The translations under genes were made by a program, and so were the position numbers. Positions 29,763 to 36,433 of a stretch of DNA of 36,433 bases are shown here, piece after piece. The notes below the pieces were generated by a model. That model was not told the DNA's origin. It made no database searches and worked only from the letters and a program-made list of their open reading frames with translations. This DNA comes from a virus. Position 1 is the first letter of the stretch, and every line of letters begins with the position of its first letter. The stretch covers positions 1 to 36,433 of the IMG/VR virus record IMGVR_UViG_3300029319_000177. One strand, 5' to 3'.

Positions 29763-31772
29763 TTATAAAGTTGTAGTTACGTCTTTAATAACACCAAATG
29801 ATACAGGGTTTCTTACTGCAACATCCATTGTCATTATTCCCCTGATTGAAGTTAGTGCTTTGCTAAAGTCATCAGAATCTTCACCTACAGTTATTTCAAG
29901 GCCACCCCATAGTCCAACTAGACATTGTGAAAAATCACCAAAAATAACAGCAGAACAATTACCAGAACTAGATCCTTTTGTAAGGGTTGATGGTAATTGC
30001 ATAGAATCAGCTATTGTATAACCATTAATGTTTGCTGGTGTAGCACCTCTACCACCAACAACAGAACCAATGTTATATAAATACTGACCAGCAGTATCTT
30101 TTAGCTTTTTAAGATCATTAACAACTTTACCGTTAGTTAAATAACCAGTAGTTGCAGGGTTAACAATACCGTTGTCAATAACAACGTTACCTTCTAGGTT
30201 AATTAGTGCATCTAATGTAATAGCACCACCGTTAGTACCCATAGCAACAGAATTAACTCCTGAAGTGTTAAGTATGCCTGTTGGTTGACCACTAGAACCA
30301 GAACCGTTAAGAATTGCAGAATCCATTGCAAGTTGTAGGTTAGTTGTCATATCTGACCTAATCAACTGTTCAATAGCTGGTAATCCTTGTAAAACTTGCT
30401 GCCTAGAATATTTTTCTAAACTTGCAACGTTTTTTGGTACCATTGTTACCTGTGAAAATGTGCTATTTCCAGCAGTTATAGCAGTAGTTTCAGTTGATAA
30501 CCAATATGTAGAACCTTTACCTGCACGTTTTGGTATAACTACATCACCTTGTAAATCATTAAGTGTTTGTACACCAGCACCTAAAGCTATAGATGTGTTG
30601 TATAAAAACTCAATAAAGTCTTGTGGTCTGTAGTCTTGTGGTACTAAAAATCCACCTACATTGTTTGTACTGGTAACGTAAGTTGCACGTTTCTGTGGTA
30701 CAAATGCGTCAAATGGTACTAAGAATGAATTGCTTGTAGTTCTTTTACCACCTTTTAATTCAACTTCTTGTGATACTTCACGTACTAAACCAGCTTCCCT
30801 AGATGACCAATCACCTGTTAAAGCAGCCCTAGCACCTGCAACTAAACTAATTTCTGATAATTCTTTTTCAGGAATATCAGCTTTTGTTTGTATGCTTTCT
30901 ACTGGTTGCATTTCAGCTTTGTCACAATAGATAGCCCTTGCATCATTAATAGTTGCTTTAGGATTATCAATAAGATTATTTAATGTTTCATCACCTAATT
31001 GCATTTTATTGCAAAAAGAAGTGATTTCTCTAATGCGTTTGCGTTCAGTAGATTGAGCATCATTACGTGCTTTTTCTAAGTCACGCACCACATCATTTGT
31101 TTCTGAGGTGCTAGTAGCCATAATTTTTTTTGAAATAGGATTTGACTGTGGTACGGAATTATCCGCAACAGCATTAGTACGCTGTTCTTCAAGAGTAGCA
31201 GAAGTAGCATATTCTTCCATAGTAACTTTATTTTCTTCTTTTTTGTTATCTTTTGTAGCTTCTTTTGACCTTCCTATTCCACTTTGAGAATAGTCAGCAG
31301 GAATCGTAACAATACTTATTTCTGCTGGCTGAAACTGGGTAACACGATAATATTCCTTAGAATCGTCAGAATCCTTTTTACGTTCTTCTTTTTCTGTTTC
31401 CATAACGCTATAACCTACACTTACATTTCTTAGTATTCCATCATTTATTAAACCTAAAATTTCTTCACCACGTTCATGTTTACCTAGTCTTACTGTTACA
31501 TAACCCCTTTTATTTTCTACCCAAGATTTTTCAACAACACCTAATACATCATCAGAATTATGATTATATAGCAATGGTGCAGATGCCATTAGTCTAGATT
31601 GATCAACAGATTCTTCAGTAAAATTTAGAATTTCATAGCCTAAATAACCTCTATTTACTGGTTCTTCAGAACCATAAGGAAATGTTAATGTACGTTTGTC
31701 TTTGTCAATTTTAAAATCAACTGTATTACTTCTATGCTGTATAGAAGATTCTAAATCACGTTGTTTCTTCAT
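29763..31772 (-). CDS. Fused prohead protease and HK97-fold major capsid protein, 669 aa
   Basis: Residues 1-165 are a prohead protease of the HK97/U35 type: 'RTLTFPYGSEEPVNRGYLGY', catalytic His71 in 'YNHNSDD', Ser118 in 'RNVSVGYSV', and 'PAEISIVTIPAD' near 149-160. Residues about 170-340 are charged and coiled-coil-like, as expected for a scaffold (delta) region. The remainder is an HK97 major capsid: 'VGGFLVPQDYRPQDFIEFLY', 'QQVLQGLPAIEQLI', 'GSGSSGQPTGILNT', and a final 'GIMTMDVAVRNPVSFGVIKD'. One polypeptide thus encodes protease, scaffold and shell. The start overlaps the portal stop by 17 nt. Confidence 0.93.
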   Translation of the reverse strand: MKKQRDLESSIQHRSNTVDFKIDKDKRTLTFPYGSEEPVNRGYLGYEILNFTEESVDQSRLMASAPLLYNHNSDDVLGVVEKSWVENKRGYVTVRLGKHERGEEILGLINDGILRNVSVGYSVMETEKEERKKDSDDSKEYYRVTQFQPAEISIVTIPADYSQSGIGRSKEATKDNKKEENKVTMEEYATSATLEEQRTNAVADNSVPQSNPISKKIMATSTSETNDVVRDLEKARNDAQSTERKRIREITSFCNKMQLGDETLNNLIDNPKATINDARAIYCDKAEMQPVESIQTKADIPEKELSEISLVAGARAALTGDWSSREAGLVREVSQEVELKGGKRTTSNSFLVPFDAFVPQKRATYVTSTNNVGGFLVPQDYRPQDFIEFLYNTSIALGAGVQTLNDLQGDVVIPKRAGKGSTYWLSTETTAITAGNSTFSQVTMVPKNVASLEKYSRQQVLQGLPAIEQLIRSDMTTNLQLAMDSAILNGSGSSGQPTGILNTSGVNSVAMGTNGGAITLDALINLEGNVVIDNGIVNPATTGYLTNGKVVNDLKKLKDTAGQYLYNIGSVVGGRGATPANINGYTIADSMQLPSTLTKGSSSGNCSAVIFGDFSQCLVGLWGGLEITVGEDSDDFSKALTSIRGIMTMDVAVRNPVSFGVIKDVTTTL

Positions 31773-33306
31773 TTTGTGGGTTAGTTTCAGTATTGCTTTC
31801 TTCTATATTACCTTGTTCATTAGTATTGTCAGGACTACTAGACATATTTACGTCAAAATTTAAACCTAATTGTTCAGCTAGTTCTACTTCATTTTTTCTA
31901 GCTGCCATAACTTCATGTATGTCATGTCCTTGTTCTGCAATAATTTGTGCTTGTGTTTTAAATCCAGCTTTTATAGCTTCTTTACATGCAGCAACTTCTT
32001 TTTGTGGATCTACCCATGACCAACCCCTAAACATCCAATGCACTTCTCTATATTTATCTGGATCTAATTCATAATTAGGTAAATCTAATACTTGAGCAGC
32101 TACAGCTAGTTCTAACCATACATCAAATAAAGGTTGAAAAAAATGATCTTTTAAATATGTTTGGATCATTCTGTAATGGTCACGATCTTCTAGCAAACTT
32201 AATCTGCTACTACTGTAGTTTGTCTTGCTAAAATCTCTACTAACAGATTCATATGATGTACCACAACCAGCAGCCAATGCTCTAAGCATTGCACTATTAA
32301 ATTGTTCAAAATTATCATTACTATTGCCAAGATCAGGTACAGTTATTGATTCATTAGCACCTAAATAATGAAATTGCCCTGCGGAAAAATCCATAACACG
32401 TTCATTATCCATTACATCATCACCTATTAAACCTTCAGGATCATTTGTACTAATAAAGCCCATTGTAGAACTTTGAATACGTTTACCTATAACTGTTGCT
32501 TCTTGATAACCTTGTAATTGGTGCATATCAGATAATGCTGAAGCTATCCAACTTATACCCCTTGTTTGACCTACTCTATCTCCAATACATAAATGGATAA
32601 CTTCACCAGCATCTATAAACATATGTCTTTTGCTTGTGTACTTATAAGCTAAAGGAAAATCGTCAGGATGTTCTGCTAAAAAAGCATATTTTTTTGCCCT
32701 TCCAAATTTATCTCTTAATATTCCCATTCTCCATTGTTCGTTTTTATTAGTTTTTTTATCTGTGTAATCGTCATCTAATTGATCAGCTTCTAATAATTCA
32801 ATAGCTAAAGGTATTCTTGATCTACCAAATGGTTTTTTTATAAGTCTTATAAATATTTCACCATCACTAAATAAAGTATTTATTATTTTGCGTTCAATAC
32901 TTGCTAAACAATCTATACCATTAGCAGAAAATGAATCGTATCTAGTCCATTTACTCCATGCTTTTTCTATAGATACATTTAGCTTGTCATTTTGTTTACC
33001 ATTTGTTCTTTTTATTTGTAATTGTGGTTTTGTACCTGTACCGCATACGTTTAACATCAAACTACGCATAGCCTGTTTAACATATACATTATTTCTAATC
33101 ATATCTCTAGCTTTATTTCTTACAGTTTTATTGTCAGATTGTATTGCCCTATCTGCACTACTACCGTTAACTTTCCAACTATAATTTAATCTGTCATATG
33201 CAGCAGCTTTATAACTGCTTCGTCTAGCTCTAGGCAATACTTTAGTTTCATGCCTGTTATTTAAAAAACCTTTGTATGCACCTTTAAATGCGTTAATAAA
33301 TCCCAT
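31756..33306 (-). CDS. B: Portal protein, lambda gpB family, 516 aa
   Basis: Lambda-type portal: 'SYKAAAYDRLNYSWKVNGSS' with 'DRAIQSDNKTVRNKARDMIR' and 'NNVYVKQAMRSLMLNVCGTG', then 'LEADQLDDDYTDK', 'GRAKKYAFLAEHP', 'EVIHLCIGDRVGQTRGISWI', and the 'RALAAGCGTSYESVSRDFSK' region near residue 345. It forms the dodecameric channel at the capsid vertex, docks terminase and the head-tail connector. The C-terminal tail is Asn/Glu-rich. Normal length for the family. Confidence 0.95.
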   Translation of the reverse strand: MGFINAFKGAYKGFLNNRHETKVLPRARRSSYKAAAYDRLNYSWKVNGSSADRAIQSDNKTVRNKARDMIRNNVYVKQAMRSLMLNVCGTGTKPQLQIKRTNGKQNDKLNVSIEKAWSKWTRYDSFSANGIDCLASIERKIINTLFSDGEIFIRLIKKPFGRSRIPLAIELLEADQLDDDYTDKKTNKNEQWRMGILRDKFGRAKKYAFLAEHPDDFPLAYKYTSKRHMFIDAGEVIHLCIGDRVGQTRGISWIASALSDMHQLQGYQEATVIGKRIQSSTMGFISTNDPEGLIGDDVMDNERVMDFSAGQFHYLGANESITVPDLGNSNDNFEQFNSAMLRALAAGCGTSYESVSRDFSKTNYSSSRLSLLEDRDHYRMIQTYLKDHFFQPLFDVWLELAVAAQVLDLPNYELDPDKYREVHWMFRGWSWVDPQKEVAACKEAIKAGFKTQAQIIAEQGHDIHEVMAARKNEVELAEQLGLNFDVNMSSSPDNTNEQGNIEESNTETNPQNEETT

Positions 33307-33317
33307 TGTTTCTACTC

Positions 33318-33887
33318 CTATTGTCTAACGCTAAGTTTTAAACCTGTACCTAAACCTTGTCTTAATTTATCTGCTTTTTCTTCACGTAAACAAATTGGAA
33401 TTAAGTCATGTAATCTTGTTCTTAATTTGTCCATATCTACCCTTTTATATGTTCTGTTGCCAATACTGTATTCTTGTGCGCCATCATTAAATTTACGTAA
33501 TGCAGCAATAATATTATCTCTATCTACTTGATTTGGTGATCTTGTATCTATTTTCCCTGCTGTACCTGTGTACTGTAATGATTGTTTTACAGTTATATAA
33601 CCAAAACCTAATCTATGTTTTTCAGATCCTTTAGATGCTATTGCTTCATATGTCCAATTACCTTCAGTAAATCCTTCACTTGCACTAGCAGCTATTGTTG
33701 ACTCAAAACCATTACCATATGCACTAGCTGTTACCGTATGTGCTTCTAAATCTGTACTTCTTAAATAATATGTAAGTGTCCAATCACTACTTGTTACTTG
33801 CTGATCAAAAGGTACTGTTGTTTCTTCATCCCTCCATTTTATTGTAGTGCCAGCAGCAATTACATTTGGTATGTTACTAACCCACAT
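33318..33887 (-). CDS. gpW-like head completion protein with extra N-terminal domain, 189 aa
   Basis: Between terminase and portal, where lambda encodes gpW (68 aa). The C-terminal part contains 'NIIAALRKFNDGAQEYSIGN' and 'RTYKRVDMDKLRTRLHDLIP', similar to the gpW/gpW-like helix-hairpin-helix pattern. The first 100 residues are beta-rich ('TTIKWRDEETTVPFDQQVTS', 'TEGNWTYEAIASKGSEKHRL') and Ig-like, an addition I have seen in marine phage proteins. Role probably in completing the packaged head; moderate certainty. Confidence 0.65.
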   Translation of the reverse strand: MWVSNIPNVIAAGTTIKWRDEETTVPFDQQVTSSDWTLTYYLRSTDLEAHTVTASAYGNGFESTIAASASEGFTEGNWTYEAIASKGSEKHRLGFGYITVKQSLQYTGTAGKIDTRSPNQVDRDNIIAALRKFNDGAQEYSIGNRTYKRVDMDKLRTRLHDLIPICLREEKADKLRQGLGTGLKLSVRQ

Positions 33888-33896
33888 AAAAAAACC

Positions 33897-35807
33897 TTAA
33901 TTCCAATTAAATACATCATACCCTGTTTTAGAAATATTGGTATTTTTTGCGTTTTTTTGCGTTTTTTTGCCATTTTTTGCGTTTTTTTCTAATTTTTTCT
34001 CTAAATATGCAAAAATTTTAGTTATCGGTATTTGTTTTAAAATAAAATGCCATGCTGCATACGCATATACACAACAATCTAATTTTTCTACACTTTGATT
34101 TCTTTTTTGTACATATCTATAAACCCTTCTTCTAGCATTATTTAATTTACTATCTTTATATTCACCTGTTAATTCTTTAAAATATTCTGCTGTTGTTTGT
34201 TTATGAAAATGAATACCTTTACCCATTTTTATTCGTGGAAATAGCTCGTCTTTTATAGTGTCACCACCTACAGAATAAACTTTAACAGCTTGTGCTGTTT
34301 TCATACCTCTAATACTTATATTTACGTTTGAACCAGTATTAATAACAGGTTGGTTTTGTAATGATGATCCTTTTATAGCAATAACACCTTTTCTTTTACG
34401 TAATCTGCAATAGTTATAGACGCTATGCGTTGCTAATCCACCAGAATCAACTGCCATTGCCTGTATTTTTAATTTACCGCCTAATGGATGGTCATATTCT
34501 GAATCTAAAATTATATCTAAACCTTGCCATACTTCTTGTTGTGTAGGATCACCATGTAATACAAAATGATCTATAAGCCATAATTCTTCTTTACCTTCTA
34601 CAACAGATTTACTTATACCAAATACACTACATTCCAATCTTTCATCTTTAGTGCCACCTCCACCCTGTACATCAACACCTGCAACTAAACATAAAACATC
34701 TTGTGGTATTTCTGAAGGCAAATAATCATCTAATTTATCAATTAATGAATCTACAGTAATACTTGTTTGATATGATTCATCAAAAGTTTCAGATAATCGT
34801 GTATTTATAAAACTACGTAATAAAGCAGGTGCTTCTTGTGCTGTTTCCCATTCTTCTACAATAGATGCCCAACTTAACCATCCTGAAGGACTATACAAGC
34901 CAGATAAATGAAAACCTGCTGTTTTACGTGTTAATGGTTTTGTAGCTTGCCATTTACCTTGTCTTAGCATTGTTGTTTTGTATGCTTCATTAAAACGTTC
35001 ACCACATAAAGCACATTCATATTCAACTGTTTCTGGTTGTTTTTCTTTCCATCTAAGTTGTGAAAATTTTAAAGATTGAAAACCACCACAACAAGGACTT
35101 TTTATTTGGTAGTAACGTTGATCAGACATATTAAACTCTTGTTCAATTCTGCAATGGTTTTTTTCAGTAGGTGTAGACGTTAATAATATTTTTCTATTTG
35201 CATAGTTTGTTGTACGTTTTTCTGCTAGTGAACAAGGATCACCTTCTTCTATTCCTGAAGTACTACTTACAGATTCTTGAAAACTACTAACTTCATCCAT
35301 AAATAAATAACGTATTGGTGCTGATCTTAAACCAACAGAACTATTACTACCTGTAAGCATCAATATGCCATTAGGAAATTCTTTCATAAACATACTATTG
35401 CTTTTATCTTTAGCTCTTTTTTTAGGTAATTTATTTTTTATACAAGGTGTTTCATCAAATGCTGGTTCTAACCTTTGTACTGTCAGTCTTTTAACCATAT
35501 CTAAACTAGGTGCTACGCATAATATTGAACTAGGTGCTACATCTATCCAATACATAAGTGCATTTATGCCCATTTCAGTTTTGCCTACTTGTGCAGCAAA
35601 CATTAATACAACACGTTCTACATTTGTTTCTTCTACGCTTAACAAATCCATTGGTTCTTTTAAATACGGTACTCTACTTGTTCTCCATGCTCCCGATTCA
35701 CTAGAAGCCCTTGTTGAAAGTACTCTATTAGCATCTGACCAATCACTAACAGTAATAGGTTTAGGTGGTTGTATTCCTTCTAAAAAACCTTTAACAAATG
35801 GATTCAT
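33897..35807 (-). CDS. terL: Terminase large subunit, lambda GpA family, 636 aa
   Basis: GpA-type packaging motor and nuclease. ATPase: Walker A 'AAQVGKTE' (71-78), Walker B 'YLFMDE' (167-172), coupling 'LLTSTPTE' near 208-215. A zinc ribbon with Cys239-Cys240 and Cys266-x-x-Cys269. Nuclease: Asp379 in 'GVDVQG' and 'MAVDSGGLATH' further on. GpA relatives normally cut at cos sites, in line with the terminal repeat. The C-terminus is odd: a Lys/Asn-rich tail encoded by six 10-bp tandem repeats. The ATG overlaps the terS stop (ATGA). Confidence 0.95.
   Translation of the reverse strand: MNPFVKGFLEGIQPPKPITVSDWSDANRVLSTRASSESGAWRTSRVPYLKEPMDLLSVEETNVERVVLMFAAQVGKTEMGINALMYWIDVAPSSILCVAPSLDMVKRLTVQRLEPAFDETPCIKNKLPKKRAKDKSNSMFMKEFPNGILMLTGSNSSVGLRSAPIRYLFMDEVSSFQESVSSTSGIEEGDPCSLAEKRTTNYANRKILLTSTPTEKNHCRIEQEFNMSDQRYYQIKSPCCGGFQSLKFSQLRWKEKQPETVEYECALCGERFNEAYKTTMLRQGKWQATKPLTRKTAGFHLSGLYSPSGWLSWASIVEEWETAQEAPALLRSFINTRLSETFDESYQTSITVDSLIDKLDDYLPSEIPQDVLCLVAGVDVQGGGGTKDERLECSVFGISKSVVEGKEELWLIDHFVLHGDPTQQEVWQGLDIILDSEYDHPLGGKLKIQAMAVDSGGLATHSVYNYCRLRKRKGVIAIKGSSLQNQPVINTGSNVNISIRGMKTAQAVKVYSVGGDTIKDELFPRIKMGKGIHFHKQTTAEYFKELTGEYKDSKLNNARRRVYRYVQKRNQSVEKLDCCVYAYAAWHFILKQIPITKIFAYLEKKLEKNAKNGKKTQKNAKNTNISKTGYDVFNWN
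33941..34000 (+). repeat. Six 10-bp tandem repeats with phased T/A tracts
   Basis: Six consecutive decamers: TATTTTTTGC, GTTTTTTTGC twice, CATTTTTTGC, GTTTTTTTCT, AATTTTTTCT. Each carries a run of six to seven T, in phase with the DNA helix. The array lies in the last codons of terL and encodes its Lys/Asn-rich tail. Confidence 0.9.
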
Positions 35808-36337
35808 GCAAATTGTTTAATACTAGAATTTATAGCTAATACAATTTCTTCTTTAAGTGTTTTACCAATAACAGCTTTATCAGTTTCAGCAGCAAATAAA
35901 CTACTTACTCTATCTGGTAACGTCATTAATTTGTCAGATAAACTTTTAGCTAATTCAAAACCTTTTTGTTCAGTTTCTTTAGCATCAACATATATACCTT
36001 CTTTTACTTTTACTTCTATTTCAGATAACGCTGCATCAAAGTGCATTTTTTTAGCTCTACTTACATTAAAATCTGGTATTTCTTGTATTGGTAATTTATC
36101 AACAGTATCTATAAGTTCTTTTTTTACTTCACGCATATCAATATTTTCATGTTTAATTATTTGTTTGTCATCAACAATGCCATCCCATGCTTTTAACGCT
36201 GCGTCTTTATCTAAATAATCTTTACCATTAACTGTTTTTACTATTGCACTTTTAAAAAGACCTTTTGCTTTTCTTTGTGATACTGCACTTTTGCTAACTT
36301 CCTTTAGTTTAGCTAAATCTACATATGTGATAAGCAT
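35804..36337 (-). CDS. terS: Terminase small subunit, Nu1-like, 177 aa
   Basis: N-terminal winged-helix/helix-turn-helix 'YVDLAKLKEVSKSAVSQRKA' (residues 5-24), as in lambda gpNu1, for recognising cos DNA; central long helices with Lys/Glu ('EIEVKVKEGIYVDAKETEQK'), and 'LPDRVSSLFAAETDKAVIGK' close to the end, a pattern common in Nu1-like small terminases that contact the large subunit. Placed directly upstream of terL. A promoter and AGTTAAG repeats lie just upstream (36346-36394), followed outward by the terminal repeat. Confidence 0.88.
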   Translation of the reverse strand: MLITYVDLAKLKEVSKSAVSQRKAKGLFKSAIVKTVNGKDYLDKDAALKAWDGIVDDKQIIKHENIDMREVKKELIDTVDKLPIQEIPDFNVSRAKKMHFDAALSEIEVKVKEGIYVDAKETEQKGFELAKSLSDKLMTLPDRVSSLFAAETDKAVIGKTLKEEIVLAINSSIKQFA

Positions 36338-36345
36338 TAGTAGTA

Positions 36346-36385
36346 AGTTAAGTTAATATGCTTCCATAATAGTTAAGTAGTTAAG
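36346..36385 (+). repeat. Four AGTTAA(G/T) repeats upstream of terS
   Basis: AGTTAAG at 36346-36352, 36371-36377 and 36379-36385, and AGTTAAT at 36351-36357. They lie between terS and the putative cos end, as cosB R sites do in lambda, and two fall in or beside the spacer of the terS promoter. Either role is possible. Confidence 0.55.
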
Positions 36386-36394
36386 CAACTGCAA
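36366..36394 (-). promoter_or_regulatory. Putative late promoter upstream of terS
   Basis: Minus strand: TTGCAG (36394-36389), 17-bp spacer, TATTAT (36371-36366), about 29 nt before the terS ATG. Lacks the GRGTCTACCC operator, but its spacer contains AGTTAAG repeats, so it may be under different control. Confidence 0.6.
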
Positions 36395-36419
36395 ACTTAC
36401 ACGCTAAAAAACTTTCGTG

Positions 36420-36432
36420 CCTTCGGATGACC
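36420..36432. repeat. Right copy of 13-bp terminal direct repeat
   Basis: CCTTCGGATGACC, identical to bases 1-13; one extra A follows at 36433. Joined, the 13 bp is flanked by GTG on one side and CAC on the other, a small element of the two-fold symmetry seen at cos nicking sites. Confidence 0.6.
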
Positions 36433-36433
36433 A

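Noticed and set aside
1-36433. Temperate lifestyle
   Set aside because: No integrase, excisionase, attachment site or CI-like repressor was recognised. The RHH-like proteins and shared operators show regulation, not lysogeny.
1-36433. CRISPR arrays, insertion sequences, rRNA or auxiliary photosynthesis genes (psbA, hli)
   Set aside because: Looked for by eye because of the cyanophage-like content; none seen.

Overview
This window looks like the complete, or nearly complete, genome of an AT-rich lambda-like marine siphovirus. The late genes follow the lambda order: terminase small and large subunits, a gpW-like protein, a gpB-type portal, a fused protease/capsid, FII- and U-like joining proteins, tail tube, frameshifted gpG/gpGT chaperones, tape measure, gpM, gpL, gpK, gpI, gpJ and fibres. 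Several features point to a cyanobacterial host, most likely Prochlorococcus or low-GC Synechococcus. These are the fibre modules with repeated 'DLKIYHNGS'-type units, the 2OG-Fe(II) oxygenase, and small proteins that resemble ones I associate with marine cyanophages. The host assignment is inference; no host marker gene is present. A 13-bp sequence occurs at both ends of the window (1-13 and 36420-36432), so the genome probably closes there or carries a cohesive end there.

Layout. (1) 60-2576, minus strand: early recombination and replication operon (hypothetical 72 aa, ERF annealing protein, ribbon-helix-helix-like protein, SSB, hypothetical, then a structural-looking protein). Across the junction it runs into the late genes. 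(2) 2577-2913: divergent control region with a minus promoter for a 47-aa gene, a plus promoter, and three repeats spaced exactly 22 bp. (3) 2914-6093, plus strand: RHH-like protein and PD-(D/E)XK nuclease, then after a second promoter at least six small tightly packed genes. (4) 6086-7913, minus: three predicted secreted proteins and one membrane protein. (5) 7965-8760, plus: 2OG-Fe(II) oxygenase and a 53-aa protein, ending in terminators. (6) 8910-11109, minus: two small operons, each with its own strong promoter and its own terminator. (7) 11178-11900, minus: small membrane and coiled-coil proteins. (8) 11976-36337, minus: the late morphogenesis block, with five fibre or fibre-associated genes (six counting gpJ) at its downstream end.

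Regulation is the most distinctive part. A near-palindrome, G(G/A)GTCTACCC, occurs at four intergenic sites (2617, 4164, 9460, 11156). At three of them it lies in the 17-bp spacer of a near-consensus sigma70 promoter. Two further promoters in the divergent region lack it, which suggests an immediate-early set (47-aa protein, RHH protein, nuclease) and a set of four operons controlled by one DNA-binding factor. A separate promoter with AGTTAAG repeats lies just upstream of the terminase genes.

I see no integrase, CI-like repressor, DNA polymerase, helicase, primase, tRNA gene, CRISPR array, insertion sequence or recognisable endolysin. No gene-free stretch exceeds 300 bases. The longest are 9449-9617 (promoter and a putative structured RNA), 2765-2913 (control region) and 8761-8909 (terminators). 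All assignments come from reading the sequence and from remembered family signatures; no database search was run.
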